The position numbers and the translations under genes were made by a program. Under the pieces are notes generated by a model. It made no database searches. It was not told the DNA's origin and saw only the letters and a program-made list of their open reading frames with translations. From Antedon mediterranea (Eukaryota; Echinodermata; Crinoidea; Comatulida; Antedonidae): a DNA stretch of 64,000 bases. How positions within the stretch are numbered: the first letter of the stretch is position 1; each line of letters begins with the position of its first letter. The DNA is taken from contig NC_092678.1 of the NCBI RefSeq assembly GCF_964355755.1, positions 18,202,922 to 18,266,921 on the forward strand. Direction: 5' to 3'. Shown piece after piece: positions 35,341 through 50,300 of this stretch.

Positions 35341-38300
35341 TTTGTCTGGAATTAAGTGATGGGTGCAGTGGAACAACGCCGTCTGTTTATTGGCGGACTT
35401 TTTAAAGGAATAACACAAAATGAATTGAAGGAACGATTTAACCGATACGGAGAAGTTTCATCTGTTGAAATCATTGTAAGATTAGATGAAATTGGTATGT
35501 GTGATGACTCTTTCTCTCTAGGTGCCAATCTACGGATGTAGGCGATCATGGTCTGCCACAATTTTCTGCATCTTGCTTTCTTGAAAAGGTCCACTCCTTG
35601 ATTCAATATTCCATTAGCTTGCAACCACTCGATTAGGCTTGTCATCCACATTACACGTTTTCTACCCTTGCTCCTCTTTCCTTCAACCTTTCCGGTTATT
35701 GACAGGTTCTCCAAGCCATCTTTTCTGATTACATGACCGAGAAATTTTAGCTGCCTTATCTTATGTGAAGACAGTGTAGCCAATGACATTATCTTTTTTA
35801 ACAATTACAGTATGACCAATGACATATTATCTTTTTTAACAATAGGATCAAAAGCAGTTATTTATACTAAGAATGTAAATAAATTATGTTATTAGGCCAA
35901 ATAAAAAAATATACTTGTTAAGCGTCACACCCTCATAAATTTTCAGGGGCGGGGGGACGGTTTTTTTTTTTTTTTTTACTTTTTATAGAGGTATATTTTT
36001 GCGCGGTGGACGTTTTGGCCCACTTTTTTTAGGACGAAACGTCAAACTTTTAAAATGCGAAACAGAACAAAATTGACTATGTATGAAATATTATTGCTTA
36101 TGACAAAATTGAGTTTTGTATTGTTTATATCCAGACGTAATTAAAACATTAAATTTAATTGCCACCAAGCGAACTTGTAGGCCCTAGGCTAACTAATCCG
36201 TCCAAGCTGCTACCCCCACCTCACTCATCGGCCATCCGCCGTCTCTCGCTCGACTCATCTATCCAGGAAATTCCCTATCGCGAGAAGCATGATTTGGTCT
36301 CAATAATACTAAATAGTGGGCTGATTTATAGTTTGAAAACAGCTTACGGCATTTCTTAAGTGAATTTTTGTTCAAAGTATTCATTCTTCTTTGATGAATC
36401 CTTTGCCAATTGCTGTGTAAATCAGTATTTAAAGTTGTGATGCAAAAAGTGTATGCAATTATTCCACAGGTAAACCAGGCATAAGGAAACCCATCGCCCA
36501 ACAGGACCTCGTGGTGTGCCGATCTCGAGCGCGAGATCATCGTAAACAAAATTGGTAGAGTCCATTATGTATGGGGTGTTTCCTATTTACGAACCTATAA
36601 AAAACGCGCTTCGACCACTGTGTAGGCAAAATATTTATTTCGTTAAATCCCTAAATTGATAATCGCGTATTCTGTAATCACGTGACTGATGATGTAATTC
36701 TCAGCGACGTACTAAATGCACATGATTTAATGTGTTGGGGAAAAAGCTTGCTGTTTACCACATTACATGATTCACGGTGCTATTCGCGTTTCCTTGACGT
36801 AAATCGGCGGCGTGTAAATGAAACAATTGTTTTCACCAAATTGCCGTTGTCGACATAGAGCGATCGGCGGCTAGCGTTGTCTAAGCTAAAAAGTACGTAT
36901 TTTTCAAAAATTACACTAGCCTAACAAACATTTGCTAGTTTTGAAATTTTCAAATAGCAATTATGAAGAATCTACTAGCAAAATGCTAGTTTGCTAGCGT
37001 GAATTTCGAGCCCTACTCTGGAGCTGGGCCGGGCCGCTGAACTTTCCGTTGTATATCGGTAAAAAAAAAATAAAAATAAAAAGAGAGGCGGCTGGATAAT
37101 CAGGAGCGGGCGGTGACGCTTAACAAGTATGTTTTTTTATTTGGCCTTATTATAAAATTAGGTACCAAACAATAAATATATTTTCTGTAAAGTGTTATTG
37201 TATTGAACATGAAACATATAAAACTTCTTACTTGTTGTCCTAACTTTGAATAAGTGAAATATTGGAAGCAGTTATAATAGCATGGCTAAACAACAGAGGG
37301 TGCTATAAAATTGTTAAACTGCATCAAACTATAGAGGGTGATATTCAAAATACTCTTTTAACGTTGACAGTAAATATTCTACAATCTTCTAGAGATATAT
37401 TCACCAATGTAGTTGATGAATTAACCAAAAAATATTCAATACTTTTAATTTATTAAAGATTAAAGTCCCCCAAAAAACATGAAAATGAAGATTAATTAAA
37501 TCAGACTTTAAATATGTTATTTTGTAGTTTAATAAAGTTAATCACTTCCATAGAAAAAAAAATAATCTTTTCACCTAGTATAAATTGAGAAAATAAATGG
37601 TTAAATTCAACCAAAAACCCACTGGCTGGCAGCTCCAATTTGGCCATTTTTTGCTTTAAATTACAGTTTTTTTGGGCAAAGTGGATGACTATTATGTTAC
37701 ATTAAAATGGCATATTTGACAAAAATGTTGTTAAGAATTATTTTTTTCAGGGGGACAATAAACTACATCTTTAAATGTATATTTTATTTATTGGAGAAGT
37801 CTTATTGTAAATTACGATGGGTAGACTACCAATTTCAACCCGTCTTTTCCCACACTTGTGCTACAGGCCCACGGAACCTTATAAATGTGGCATCTTCCTG
37901 TATGGAATTTAAGATTGATCCCCTGAGATAATAACATTTACAATATTTTGGTTTTATTATTTTAGGTGAAGTATACAAAACATTTGGATATGTTGACATA
38001 AAAGCAGATGATACCAATGTTAAGAAATGTGAGTATTACATTACATAGCTTATGATATTCACTCCCCTATCTTGTTCAAAGCTCCTCTTCAATACAATTA
38101 CAGAGATCTAAAGGCTACTTTCGTGAAATTAAAGATTGAGAGAAATTTAATTTGCTATATGTATGTTTATTATGTTTAATTAAGTGTGGTTTTCTTGTTT
38201 TTTCTGTAATATTTGTTTAGGACCACAATGGAAATAAGTTTGCCGTTTCGGTACTTTATTGTGTTTTTATGATTTTATGTCAGAATAAATAAATAAATAA

Positions 38301-41300
38301 AAATAAATAAAATGTTATCACATGACCACCACTCTAAGGATCGAAAATAACATATGTTGATATATAGCAATATCTGTTAATTAAACACACCTTGCATCAT
38401 ATACCATAGTTTACTGAAACGTAAAGACCTTTTTAAAGTTGCACAATGCATTGAAATGCAACACAAAAAGTACATTAAAAAAAAAATGATAAAATAAATA
38501 AAATAATATATAAATGACAAGCAAGATATTTCCATCATAACAAATTATTTTCGGTTTTCATTTATAAAGGTCTTAACACTTACAATGGGAGTAAATGGAA
38601 GGGACATTGTTTGACAATACAAACTGCTAAGGAAAGTTTTCAACAAAGGTAAAGATGTTTTAAGATGATCCCTGTCAAGTGTCAGTGTAAATTGTTAATA
38701 AACGCACTAATTAGATCTGTTTTCTGGGGCAAAAATGTTTTCATCGTTGAAGACGCTGTGTACACACGTCGTCTCTTTGCTGACATCATAGCCCAGCAAC
38801 ATTGTTGTTTTAATCAGAAAGTCAGAGTCGAATGTGCGTAAAATTAGCATACCTCCATGACTGGACTTACAGTCTCATGTGAAAGAATCTATACATATGA
38901 GTATTTGATTCTTCTATTCAGTGTGAGGCTCTCCTGTCATGGGGACAATAGGACTAAACAATGATTTATAATATTATATTATACTAATTTTTATTAATTG
39001 GACTTACTTTCATTATGGACTTATTTGAAAGATAGATGTTTTATTTTATTTTATTCAATCGAAACCAACAGCGGTAATTACCGCCACTAACAGGTTTGAT
39101 ACAAACAAAGCCAGGACTTTTTAAATATACCTTGATTGGTCCTAACATTGATCAAGGTCTTCTCTCGTCCAGTGCCCACCTTCACCAGAGGAAAGGCAGA
39201 TACTAGATGCAGGGGTTGCCATAAGAGTCAGCAATGCTGATTTCAAATGTCTAGCGGGACCCCCGCTCCATATACAGCACCCGATATTCCCAGAAGGTCT
39301 CCCTTCCAAGCTCTAACCAGGCCCAACGTCGCTTAACTTCGGTGATCTGACAAGAACCGGTGTTTCAACGTGGTAAAGCCGTACTTTTATAGAATCGACA
39401 ACGTCTTTATACACTCACTTAAGCCAGATCTGTGCACTGGACCTTCTGTTTTAAGTCAGAAATACTTTACAACCAGAACTGTGGTCAAGTGTATGCCAAT
39501 TTATTGGCTATATATGGTTTGCGATGCCTGTTTTAACTTTCCAGTTGGATATTATATTTTATAAATTAGTTTTTTGTTTCAGACTGAAAAGAGAAAAGGA
39601 AGAGGTAAAACATAAAGAAACTCTTGAAAAAAGATCCAAGAAAACCAAAAGCGCGAAAGAGAGGTTACAAGAAAGTTTTTCAAAAGCTGGTGTGAAGGAT
39701 TTCGATATCAGAAATGCTGTTCCTGGAACAGAGATCACTGGAGAAAAGGTAAACTTAGATTCAAGTTCTTGATTTTGATGGAATTTTTAATAAATTAAGA
39801 ATTAGAATTACTAAACGCACTAATTAGATCTGTTTTCTGGGGTGAAACTGTTAACATCATTGAGAGTATAGTGTACGCACATCCTCTCTTTGTTGTGATC
39901 GTAGCCCAGCAACAGTGTTGTTTTAATCAGAAAGTCAGAGTCGAATGTGCGTAACATTAACATACCTCCATGACTGGACCCACAGTCTTGCATGAAAGAA
40001 TCTAATATGTTTATAGGTTGAGAGATTTTTATATTCAGTGCAAGGCTCTCCTGTCATGTGGATAATATGACAATTACTGTATAATTAATTATACTTCTTT
40101 TGTACTATATACACACATTTTTTTCACTTTGTGTTACAATTCAGTGTACAATTATGTACAAATTGTTAACAATTAATTTCTTTTTGCTTTTACAGAATTG
40201 GACTGTAACTAAATTTGGCAGAGTGGTTCCTATTGTGTACATTCGTAGCAAAACGAAAAGAAAAGTGAATAAAATAGACCCAAGCAAATACTCTCATTCT
40301 CTCAAAAGAATTAAAGATGAGAATGACAGTGGAAACGATGGATGCTCTCTGACATGGGAAATGGAGGCTGCCGAAAATAAAGTGCAGTACCAAAAAAGAA
40401 TTGGAGCTTATAGCACCCCAATCAAAAAGAAAAAGAGGAAACTAAGTCAATCTGTGTATGAGGATGAATCTGAGGATGATGTTTCTAAATTGGTACCAAA
40501 TCTCACAAAAGGAAATGCAATTTCTTATCAGTATGAAGATGAGAAAAATGATGACTTTGAAGTTGTCTCAGTAAAATTTGATTCAAAGAATAAATCTAAA
40601 GATTTGACAGCACATAATTTTCAACAGAAAGTTACTTGTAAGGTTTACAATTCATCAGATGATGAAGAAGAAGAGGGTGACAATATTTTGTTGCTTCCTA
40701 AATTAATACAGAAATCTAAACTCAGCTCTACGTCAAAGAAAGAGCAAAGAGAAAAATTAACCTCAACGTCACAGAAAAATGTTTCTCAAAATGAAAACAT
40801 TACTGAAAGAACTACTGAACTCAAAGCGATTTCATCAAGAGTTGATAGTGAAAAACAGAAAGGCAAATATTTTCCTAATGCTTTGTTTACACCAGAAGAT
40901 ATATCAATTAGCAACAGTAATGGAACCGAATCCTCATCTTCGGAATCAACTGATGCGGATACGAAAAATGATTTTAAATTAAGCGAATTACAGAAGAAGA
41001 AAGCAATTTCGACAAAGTCTGAGGCAGGAGAGTCTGGTTATGACATCTTTGCCACAAGAGATCCTGTTTCTGTGGACGATCTTCTGGATGAGGTGAATTT
41101 AGATTCATCAGGAAAGTTTTATTACAAGTCGGCAGTAAATCCATTAACAAATCAGGAAATAGACTTTATTGTTTTAGAACCACAGGGTACAGAAGTAAAG
41201 AACTTAATATCTGGTAAAACATTGATGAAAGAAAGTGGTAAAAAATGTCAAAAAGTAGGAGAAAATATTAAAAAAACTGAAGAAAATACTAAAGAAATTA

Positions 41301-44300
41301 AATCAATTTTATGTTCTAATGAAGACTGTTCCAAGGATGAAGATATATCTGCAGTTCAACCAAACACTTTAGCAATAAAAAATAACACTTCTGTTTCACC
41401 GGTAACAAGTAAAAAGTCTGATGTTTGTGTACAGCCAGATCAAGATGATACAGTGTCTGTCTCATCTGCTGACACTGATGAAATATGTTCCCGGAAGACA
41501 GTTAATATGTTTGCAGACATTTCTTTGAGCATGTCTGGTGATGTAGGAGTCGTTGAGTTCTATGACCAGAATGATTATAGTGATGAACAGTCAGATGATT
41601 TGATAAAACTAAAAGAGGGTCTAAGACTTTGTGGGAAAGAAGCAAACAAATCAAATGGAAATTCTGACAATGAGGACAATAGTGTTGAAGAGACTGATGT
41701 GGAACTAGATGAGGATAGTAGCGGTGAAGATGCTAATGATGAACTTCTTAGTATAAGTGTAAACAATGTTAAAACTGTGTGTAGTAAGAACAATGAAGTT
41801 GAGAAAAATATGAGTAATAATGAAGAAGATTCCAGTAGCAGTGAAGAAGCTGAAAACGGTGAAGATGAAGATGCCAGTGGTGATGTGAATGTTAATAAGA
41901 GTAAAGAAAGTGCAAGTATAGGCGAATTTGCCAAAAACAGAGAAGATGCCAATGATGATGAAGAGCCACAGAGTGAAGATGTTAGTAGTGACGACGAAGA
42001 TGTTGAAAGCAGTGAAGAAAAAGCTAGTAGTAACATAGAAGAAAAAATGTGTGGTGATGACGATAGCAATGGTGTGGAAGATAGCAATGGTGATGAAGAT
42101 GTCAGTGGTGATGAAGATACCAGTGATGATGATGAAGATGCCAAAGATGGTGATAGCAGCAGTGGTGGCAGCACAGATGGAGACGGTAACTATAGCAGTG
42201 ATGCTGAATTGCCAAAAGTATTATCATCAGCCTCTCTCAATGGCAAACATTCTTCAAATAGTGTCCAGAAACCAAAGAAAGTTCTGGATCTAAGTGTCCT
42301 CAAAGGAGACCCTGCCAAGCAAGCATCGTCAAATATCAAACGACTGGCATCGATGCAAAAAAAGACTGAAGTAATGCTAGGACAGAAGAGAGCAATACAG
42401 ATTGCCTTAGCAGCTGTGGTGAGTACTTTGTGATCTAGGTGCATGTAATGTACAGAACAAAGCCAGACTTGTAAGCAGTGGCGTTATGTAGATGACTTAG
42501 GCCCCTGGCTTGTGGCTGGCTTTAGCTTTTTCGACATTGTTTTTTCCTCTTGGCCCTGTTCAGGGGCCCCCATACGTTCTGGTTCCCCCATACGTTCTGG
42601 TGCCCCCATACGTTCTGGTGCCCCTGGGTTTAGCTGGTGAGCGCTCATAGCCACTACGGACCCTAATACATATAGTTATTAAACATTTGATATGGAGTGA
42701 TGATGGTCTAGGAATTGGTTACTCCATTGACATTGGAAAGTGATACTTTTTGGTTGATTCTCTTGTTTCAAGCGATGACCAATGACACAATATGCATAGG
42801 TGTTTAGGACATTAAAAAATCCAAAGCTCTCTGAAATTACATACTTGCACAGTACAGATGCTTTTTTAGAGGGGTGTGCCTGTTTCTTTTTAAATTTTTT
42901 TAAATATTTTTAAATGAATGATGCAATTGTCCGAAATATTTGGCAAGTGAAGTGCAAGTATGCCACTAATGATTGGTTTACACTAGAGACGAAACTGCAA
43001 CATAAGGGTTTCGCAAGCAGGATTGCCACACTTTGTTGATTAGCACACTACTAGCCCCCTCTATAAACAAGCTGATTTTTTTTTTTATTTTTAATAATAC
43101 ATGATTTCATTACAAGTAGGGTTTATGGATGTCTTCACAACATGCAAAGGGACTCTACAGTGAGTTTGCGGTTTGCAAAAGAATTATTCTGGATTAATCT
43201 TTGCAACCGTGACTGACAAAATTAACAAAGACTAAAGCAGGCTTTATAGCGAAGCCTAGCTTAAGCCTTAAGACTTATGGTATGTCTGCATTTCTTATTT
43301 AGGATACCAAAGCAGGACCGGCTCAGGGAAAGCATATTAAATTTGATTCAGATGATGAAGATGATGACACTGCAAATATTACTATTCAGGATGAAACAAA
43401 ACCATCTAATATAAAACTGGTAAGGTTCACAAGTAATTGTTTCCAATTATGAAATAAAAGATGTTCAACTGGGATGGTTATATTAGTTACGTTGTGAATT
43501 TAATATAACATATTTGTAAACTTCATTTACATACATACTTTTATTTTTCAAATATAGACATCTTACATGAATACATGTTACTGCATTTGTTTTTAGGTTT
43601 AAACATACATAATTTTATTTGTCAAATATAGACATATTCTTACATGAATACATGCTACTGCATTTGTTTTAGGTTTAAATTATAGTCTATTGTCAACGAT
43701 TAAATAATAATATATGATTTCTTAACTATGTTATAAACATTATGAACTGAATAAAAAAAGGATACCCCATTTCATAGACTAGAATTCTACCCTTATTCTA
43801 TTGGAAACTGCCTAATTCACGTTTTCCTTTTCTATCTTACCTGAAATGTGACGATGGGTCCTTCCCCAAGGAAAGCTTTTCCTGATGTCTGTGTTTTCCC
43901 AGACAGTACCTGGATGTATTTAATAAGCAATGGTGTACTTTCAACATATCTGTAGTTTGCACATGTTATATTACTATGTTTCCGAGCATTTTCCATTCTT
44001 AAAAGTTTATGTGTTTCTAGGTCTAGCTATTATAGTAAACAAAACATTTACTGCAGCTATAGATTTGAATCTACGTGTTGGGGTGAATTTAAGTTTAACC
44101 TGGATTTTACGGTTGTTTATTTTGGTCACATACCTTACTTTAAGAAACACGATGGGTCATCATCTTCGCGCAAACGCGAGTAACTAATAAAACGGCTATG
44201 TTGACTGTATATGATTTTACGCTCTAGCGAACACAGGATATTTGTCGTCCTCCCCAACCGTCGTGTTTCTTAAAGTCCCTATTATGGACAAATTCTTTAA

Positions 44301-47300
44301 ATAATTCCTCAATGGTCTTGCTGTATACATATTTGCTGTTAGATTTCAACTTTGTATTAAGTTGTGTTTTTTGTTTGTTTTTAAACCTGTTTGTGAAAAC
44401 ACAATAAAGATAACTTTACCTAACTTAATCTTGGAAGTTGTAATAATAAATTTATTTGTATTTAGATTTCTCCTTGTTTTCAGAGCAATAAGGGACCGGT
44501 GCTATTTGCCAGTGACGATAATGACAGTGATGAAGATGATGATGATGCTCGTTTTCAAAATAAGTCGCAATTTGAAGGAAAATCCGGTGAAAAGGTATGT
44601 GTTATATTGTAACTAAATTGAAAAGAAATATAATGTTTTTTTTTGCAAACTTCCGGTGAAAAGGTATGTTATTTTTTAACTAAATCGAAAAGAAATCAGT
44701 TTTTTTTTTTACAAACTTTATTTTGTTTATAGTAAACGATTTAACATCCTCAAGCACAACTGGCACTTAAGTAATAACAGGGGTTATTACCTATTAAAAA
44801 AAAAATACATAAAATCATCTAAAAACATGTGATACATTAACAGTAGCATATGATTGTATAGAAACATTTTTTGCGATGTTATTTTCAATGGCGAGTAATT
44901 AGTATTATTTTTATCTTTGTATTTGTTTTCTAGTTGCGCAAGCTTCAACAGCAGGCAGGCGGCGATGAGAGATTTTCCATGGATAAGCGATTCCTTGAAG
45001 AGGATGACAGTGGTAAAAACATGTTGTAGTTTGTAGAGTTGATACACTTGAATTAAAAATGAATAATGAAAGGCCTGTATGTTCACGTGCCCTTAATTTT
45101 CGTTTAATTTATGTTTAAATGTTTTTTAAATGTTTACAATTTACTTTAAAGAACAGTAAATCAAAAAATTTATCTTAAAGATCATCCGAAAAATACAACT
45201 TAATATAGTTTTTAATGTTTTTTTTTCATTATTTTTTTATCATATTAATTGATACTGATAGTCTATAGTAAGAATTCTTTTTCTCTTTTTGTTTAATTAT
45301 GAACTTGTTTAATTATGAACTTGTTTAATTATGAACTTGTTAAATTTAATGAAATTGATAAATTACAATAAAGAAAACACATTTATGTAAATTATATTTA
45401 ATTTGTTTTTATTAAGATGGCAAAGAAGAAAATCTGAATTCATCCACTGAAGAAGATGACAAGAATGTTGACAGCGAGGTTGATCTGAGAACAGAGAAAG
45501 AGAAGTCTTACAGCATCTTACAAGGCATTGTGGGAACTAAAGCTATGCTTTCCAAGCAAAAAGATGTGCAAACAGATAAACTGGGTTTTCTGTGAGTATT
45601 TGTTAATATTTGCAAACTTTCGCAAACTATGGATATTTATTGCGACATTTTCCCAAAATTTTGAGCAATCTCCCATCATCACGATGAGATTTTGTTCTTT
45701 TGTTTCGAAGAATAAACATATATATTTGGAAACTCAAAATATCAACCTTTAAGCTTGGTTCCCACTTGGAATGACGTAGGTACAATGAAAGTGAGTTAAT
45801 CACAAGCAACATGATGGTGATTGGTTAAACTACTATCAAACAATAAGTATATACAGTAAAAGAGTTGATTAAATTAAAAAGATTAAAAAAACCAGAAATA
45901 CTGATCAATCATATTCTCGTACAGGAGAAAGTTGGTTTAACATTAAAATGAAAGCTACACTATCAAATGTGATGTCATATCACTACCATATTTGGAAATA
46001 TCACTACAATATTTGGGCACATGACACATCTAATTGGGAGCCAAGATTTATGCAGTTCTTAGATGCCATTGACTGATTGTTGGTTCTGTCAAAGCAATCT
46101 AGCTCGGAGATCAAAACATTTATCTGTGGCTGCGACACGATCAGTTCCATGCCTCTTAACACCACACCATGGGGAATATGTACATAGTACAGTATACTGT
46201 AGCATAAGCTGATCATTAGGGACCCTCAAACAATAAAGTAAATACAAAATAAACTATAAAAATACAAAATTAACAAAGATATAAAAAATAAATATATATA
46301 AATATATATATACAGTAGGCCTACTATGTAAGAAGGATAATTAAGAAATAATATCAGAGAGAGAGAAAGAGATGTTTTTTCAAAAGAGATTTAAAGGAGA
46401 TTGAAGAAATTGTAAGAGTTACGAATGCTGTAGAGAATTAAAGAAAGAAAGAAAAAGAATCATTTTTCGCTATCTAAAATCCTTGCATAAAGGTTTTGTA
46501 TCATGGATTTTTTTTTTTATGTTCAGGGGCAAGATGATTAGGTATGATCCCACAAGAGATGACCACCTCTGTTATGAAGTCAAAAGTAAAGAACCAATGT
46601 AAGTATTTTCAATTCAATTTTTATTTCGGAAAAAGTCCATATCAACAATAAAAATCAGAATACAAATAAATAGTTTCATAGAGAGATTTTAAATGATATA
46701 CTTTGCTCGTTCATCTTTTCTTCTATTAATTCTAACCTTCCCAAACATCTCTGCTCCATGTTCACTCCAAATTCTTCAATTCATTATCATCATACCTGTA
46801 TTTGTTCAAAATTACATATTCCAACCCATAAAACCAACCACTTTCAACACAACATTAGGTATTCCGGACCCACTTTTTGGAACGATCTGCCACTCCCCAT
46901 CTTAAACTCTGTTTCTAGCAAATCATTTTTATCTAAACTTAAAAGTCACCTTATTTCCAAATATTAACTTTTCCTCGGTCGGGTTTTTTTTTTTTTTTTA
47001 TTTATTATTTGTTTTTTTTAAATTTTTATTGTCTGTGTCTGTAATAGGTACGTCCTCCACAAGATGTGTTTTTCATCTTTCTGGGCGTGTACCTTCTTCT
47101 TTCGAAATTGTGTTTACATATATATTGTTCATTGAAATCTATTTTGTATATGAAAGGAGAAAATAAATGTTGCTTCGAATTGAATTGATGTATAAGATCT
47201 AAATATTGTATTTCAGTGTAATACAAAACCGGCAATCTAAACAGTGCATTCACATATGTCAGTTAAATTTTAAAATTATACAAACAGTCTTCAATTTAAG

Positions 47301-50300
47301 CGACATGGTTCGAGAAACATTTCTCTGATTGTCACTTAAATTTGTTTTATTTGTTATTAAATGTCTTGTTATATTTATAACGTAGTTTAATGTAAATTTT
47401 TGTAGACCTTCAGTGGACACTGATAAAAAGTCTGCAAAGAAGAAAAAGGTAGACGTCCAAGAGACAACTCTGCCCGAAGTGTCGAAAGAAAAATATTTTG
47501 AAGTCAGTGGTGACCTTACAAAAGCGCTTAAAAATGATCAGATAAGTAGTGACATTGAGAGCAGTAAAGATAACCTTGAAGGTAATTCCCTGCTTTTACT
47601 TGATGATAGGGACTGTGTAAACATTATTCCACTGCAGTTACTGTCATTTAATTTACTCTTTAATCTGTTTGATCATTTATCAAGATTTTTCAATTGCAGT
47701 GCGTGTCTTTTATAAACATCTACATTAGAATAAACTAAAATATTTTATTTTAAAAAAATATTGTATAATAAATTAAAGAACAGTCTGGCCAATCATATTT
47801 TCAAATGCTAGAAAAGACTACTGTACTTTAATGAATTTATTTTTAATGTTAATTTGTATATATATAATTCAGATAAGGTTTTACAAAATCAGTCTACATT
47901 TCGGTTCTTCGGTGATAGCGACGAAGAGGAGACGAGCATTAAAAAGAATGACGTAATGTTAAGTCAAGCGTTACCAAAGGTGAATCCGTTTGCTCCTGAG
48001 AGTTCAAAGTTCAGATTCTTTGAAAGTAGTGATGAAGAGATGGAAGAAGAGGAAGCAAAAGAAACGATGTAAGTATTAAATTGCTTGATTATGGGTGCTC
48101 TCACAGTTTTATTACTCAGCTGTTTTTCAGGCTATTTCCTTTGACATACCATATTTCAAATGGCTACATGCACTAATTAGATCTGTTTTCTGGGGTGAAA
48201 ATGTTAATATCATTTAGAGTATTGTGTGTACGCACGTCCTCTCTTTGTTGTCATCGTAGCCCAGCAACATTGTTGTTTTCATCAGAAAGTCAGAGTCGAA
48301 TGTGCGTAACATCAACATACCTCCATGACTGGACCCACAGTCTCATGCAAAAATATATTCAGTGTGAGGCTCTCCTGTCATGGGGACAATAGGAACATTG
48401 ATTTATAATAATTATATCATATAATTTGATCATAGTATGACCTCTAGGATAAACAAAATCGTTAAAAGCTGGTTCAGTCCATCATCCTTGCATAGAAAAA
48501 AATTCTCCGAAAGTTTGCAAAAGCATAAACATCCATGAGAATCAAGCAGTAGTTCCATTTTTAAAGGCCATTGCTCATAGCAAGGCAATCCAACAACAGC
48601 ATCTAAACAGCACATCTAATTGGGATTCAAGCGTTATGCAGTTCTTAGATGCCTTTGACTGATCCATTGATGGTTCTGTCAAACCAATCTAATGCTGAGC
48701 TTCGGAGATCAAAGGGTTTATCTGTGGCTGCGACACGATTAGTTCCACGCCCCTTAACAGACACTGCGCGCCACAGAGAATATGTACTTAGTACAGTACT
48801 GTTGGTATTTGTGGCAACCAGACATAAGATCAAAGGACTGTTGCTATGTTGGCAAGGCGAGCTCAGTGTCCTGTTGTTAGATTGCCTTGCTCATAGCAAA
48901 CCTATAATTATATCAATTTAAATAGATACAACTTTCTGTTCAGTAGCACTAATACCGAATGACACATGATGCGTTATTAACCAATCAAATGGCAAGAATA
49001 CTCTATGTGTGTATGATATGGAATATAATTAAAGCAACCCCAGGAAAGTGGTTCTCCAAAAAATGTTTAGCAATTACTATTATAATTCATTAAAAACAAC
49101 TTATAATCATCTTTGATTTAATAATTATGATTTGAAACAATGTGCCATACATGATAACTATATTATTTCCATTTTTAATTTTTTTGAAGACAGAATTCTG
49201 TAGAAATGTTTAATTAGAGACAGTTCCTTGAACTTTAGCCAGTGAAAGGAAACACATTTTGACATTACAACCACAAAGATGATGATATGTACATTTCATT
49301 GCATTTGGTTTCATCTGTCATAATCTATGTTTTTTTTTTCAAAGTCAACTTATGTAATATTATGTAATGTAATTTAATTATAATAATATAATTATGAACT
49401 TAATTAAATCATGGTTAAATTTTGATAAGATAACTTTATTTCGTCAACAAAACAAGTGGAAATAATGGTGCTTGTCTCATTCAAAAATATCAATAACTAT
49501 TCTATCCTAGTAAAGTTATCGATATCAAGTTATAAAGTAAAATCCTTGACAAAATAGAAAATTAAATTAATTATTATCTGTCTAATTAAGGAAACCCCCC
49601 CCCCCCCCCCAAACAAGTCATGATAGAAGTTTATCCTATTCTCTGGTTATGGAGTTTCTCTTCAGCTCTGTCTACACTATCAAACTTTATGTGACAACAA
49701 AATGTGATGTGCCCAAATAAAGTAGTAATATGGCATCAACACATCGCATTTTGTTGTAAATTCGGAAACTGACTTAAGAAAAAAAATATTTACTTTAAAA
49801 AAAAATTTTTTTTTTTGTTCTAATCATGTCGATATGCACCTTACTGAAAGACGAGTTGCGAGTTTATTGAGATTGAAACATAGAAATTGTTTGTTTAGAA
49901 AGTAGTCAACACCACTAATGTAAAACCCTATATCCTAATAAAGTTCATAAAACCTAGGAATAAAATGGTTGTGTTTGCTACTTGCTTAAAGCTTAAAACA
50001 AACAAAAAAATTAAGTTAATTTGAAAACTGACTTAAGCAAAATCATTTACTTAAAATAAAGTTAAGACGTGTTTGTTCTATTTATGTTGATAGGCACTTT
50101 ACTGAAAATTAAGATGGGATGGGATTTTGTAAACAGAGTTTCAGCAATTCAGGATTCGGCATACTGGCCTAGAATCCTGCATAGGACTCTAAAGAATAGA
50201 CTAGATGTTTTTCATAGCATTTTAAGTTTAGCAGTTTTCCACTTTGAGGTTTAAATCCAAGTATAGCCTTTTTTAACCAGTTGAGATTGGAGACCGTATT

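Noticed and set aside
33305-35400. Splicing of the 33305-33430 exon to the first NOL8 coding exon to give an N-terminal extension
   Set aside because: The joined frame meets a stop (TAA) four codons after the junction; the alternative ATG at 33336 also runs into a stop.
37262-37456. 64-residue frame in NOL8 intron 1
   Set aside because: Open but without splice context or recognisable similarity; most likely part of repeat sequence.
39271-39379. Functional 5S rRNA gene
   Set aside because: Changes in conserved internal promoter positions and no T-run terminator; best read as a SINE head.
40100-40195. Upstream extension of the NOL8 large exon frame
   Set aside because: It begins with TTG and is intron; the acceptor TTTTACAG at 40195 and phase agreement with the previous exon set the exon start.
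41575-42174. Minus-strand 199-residue Ser/Leu-rich frame
   Set aside because: Exact antisense shadow of the Asp/Glu/Ser-rich part of NOL8 exon 5.
48649-48921. 90-residue frame
   Set aside because: Lies inside the MITE at 48571-48902; frame not kept in the related copy at 46020-46210.
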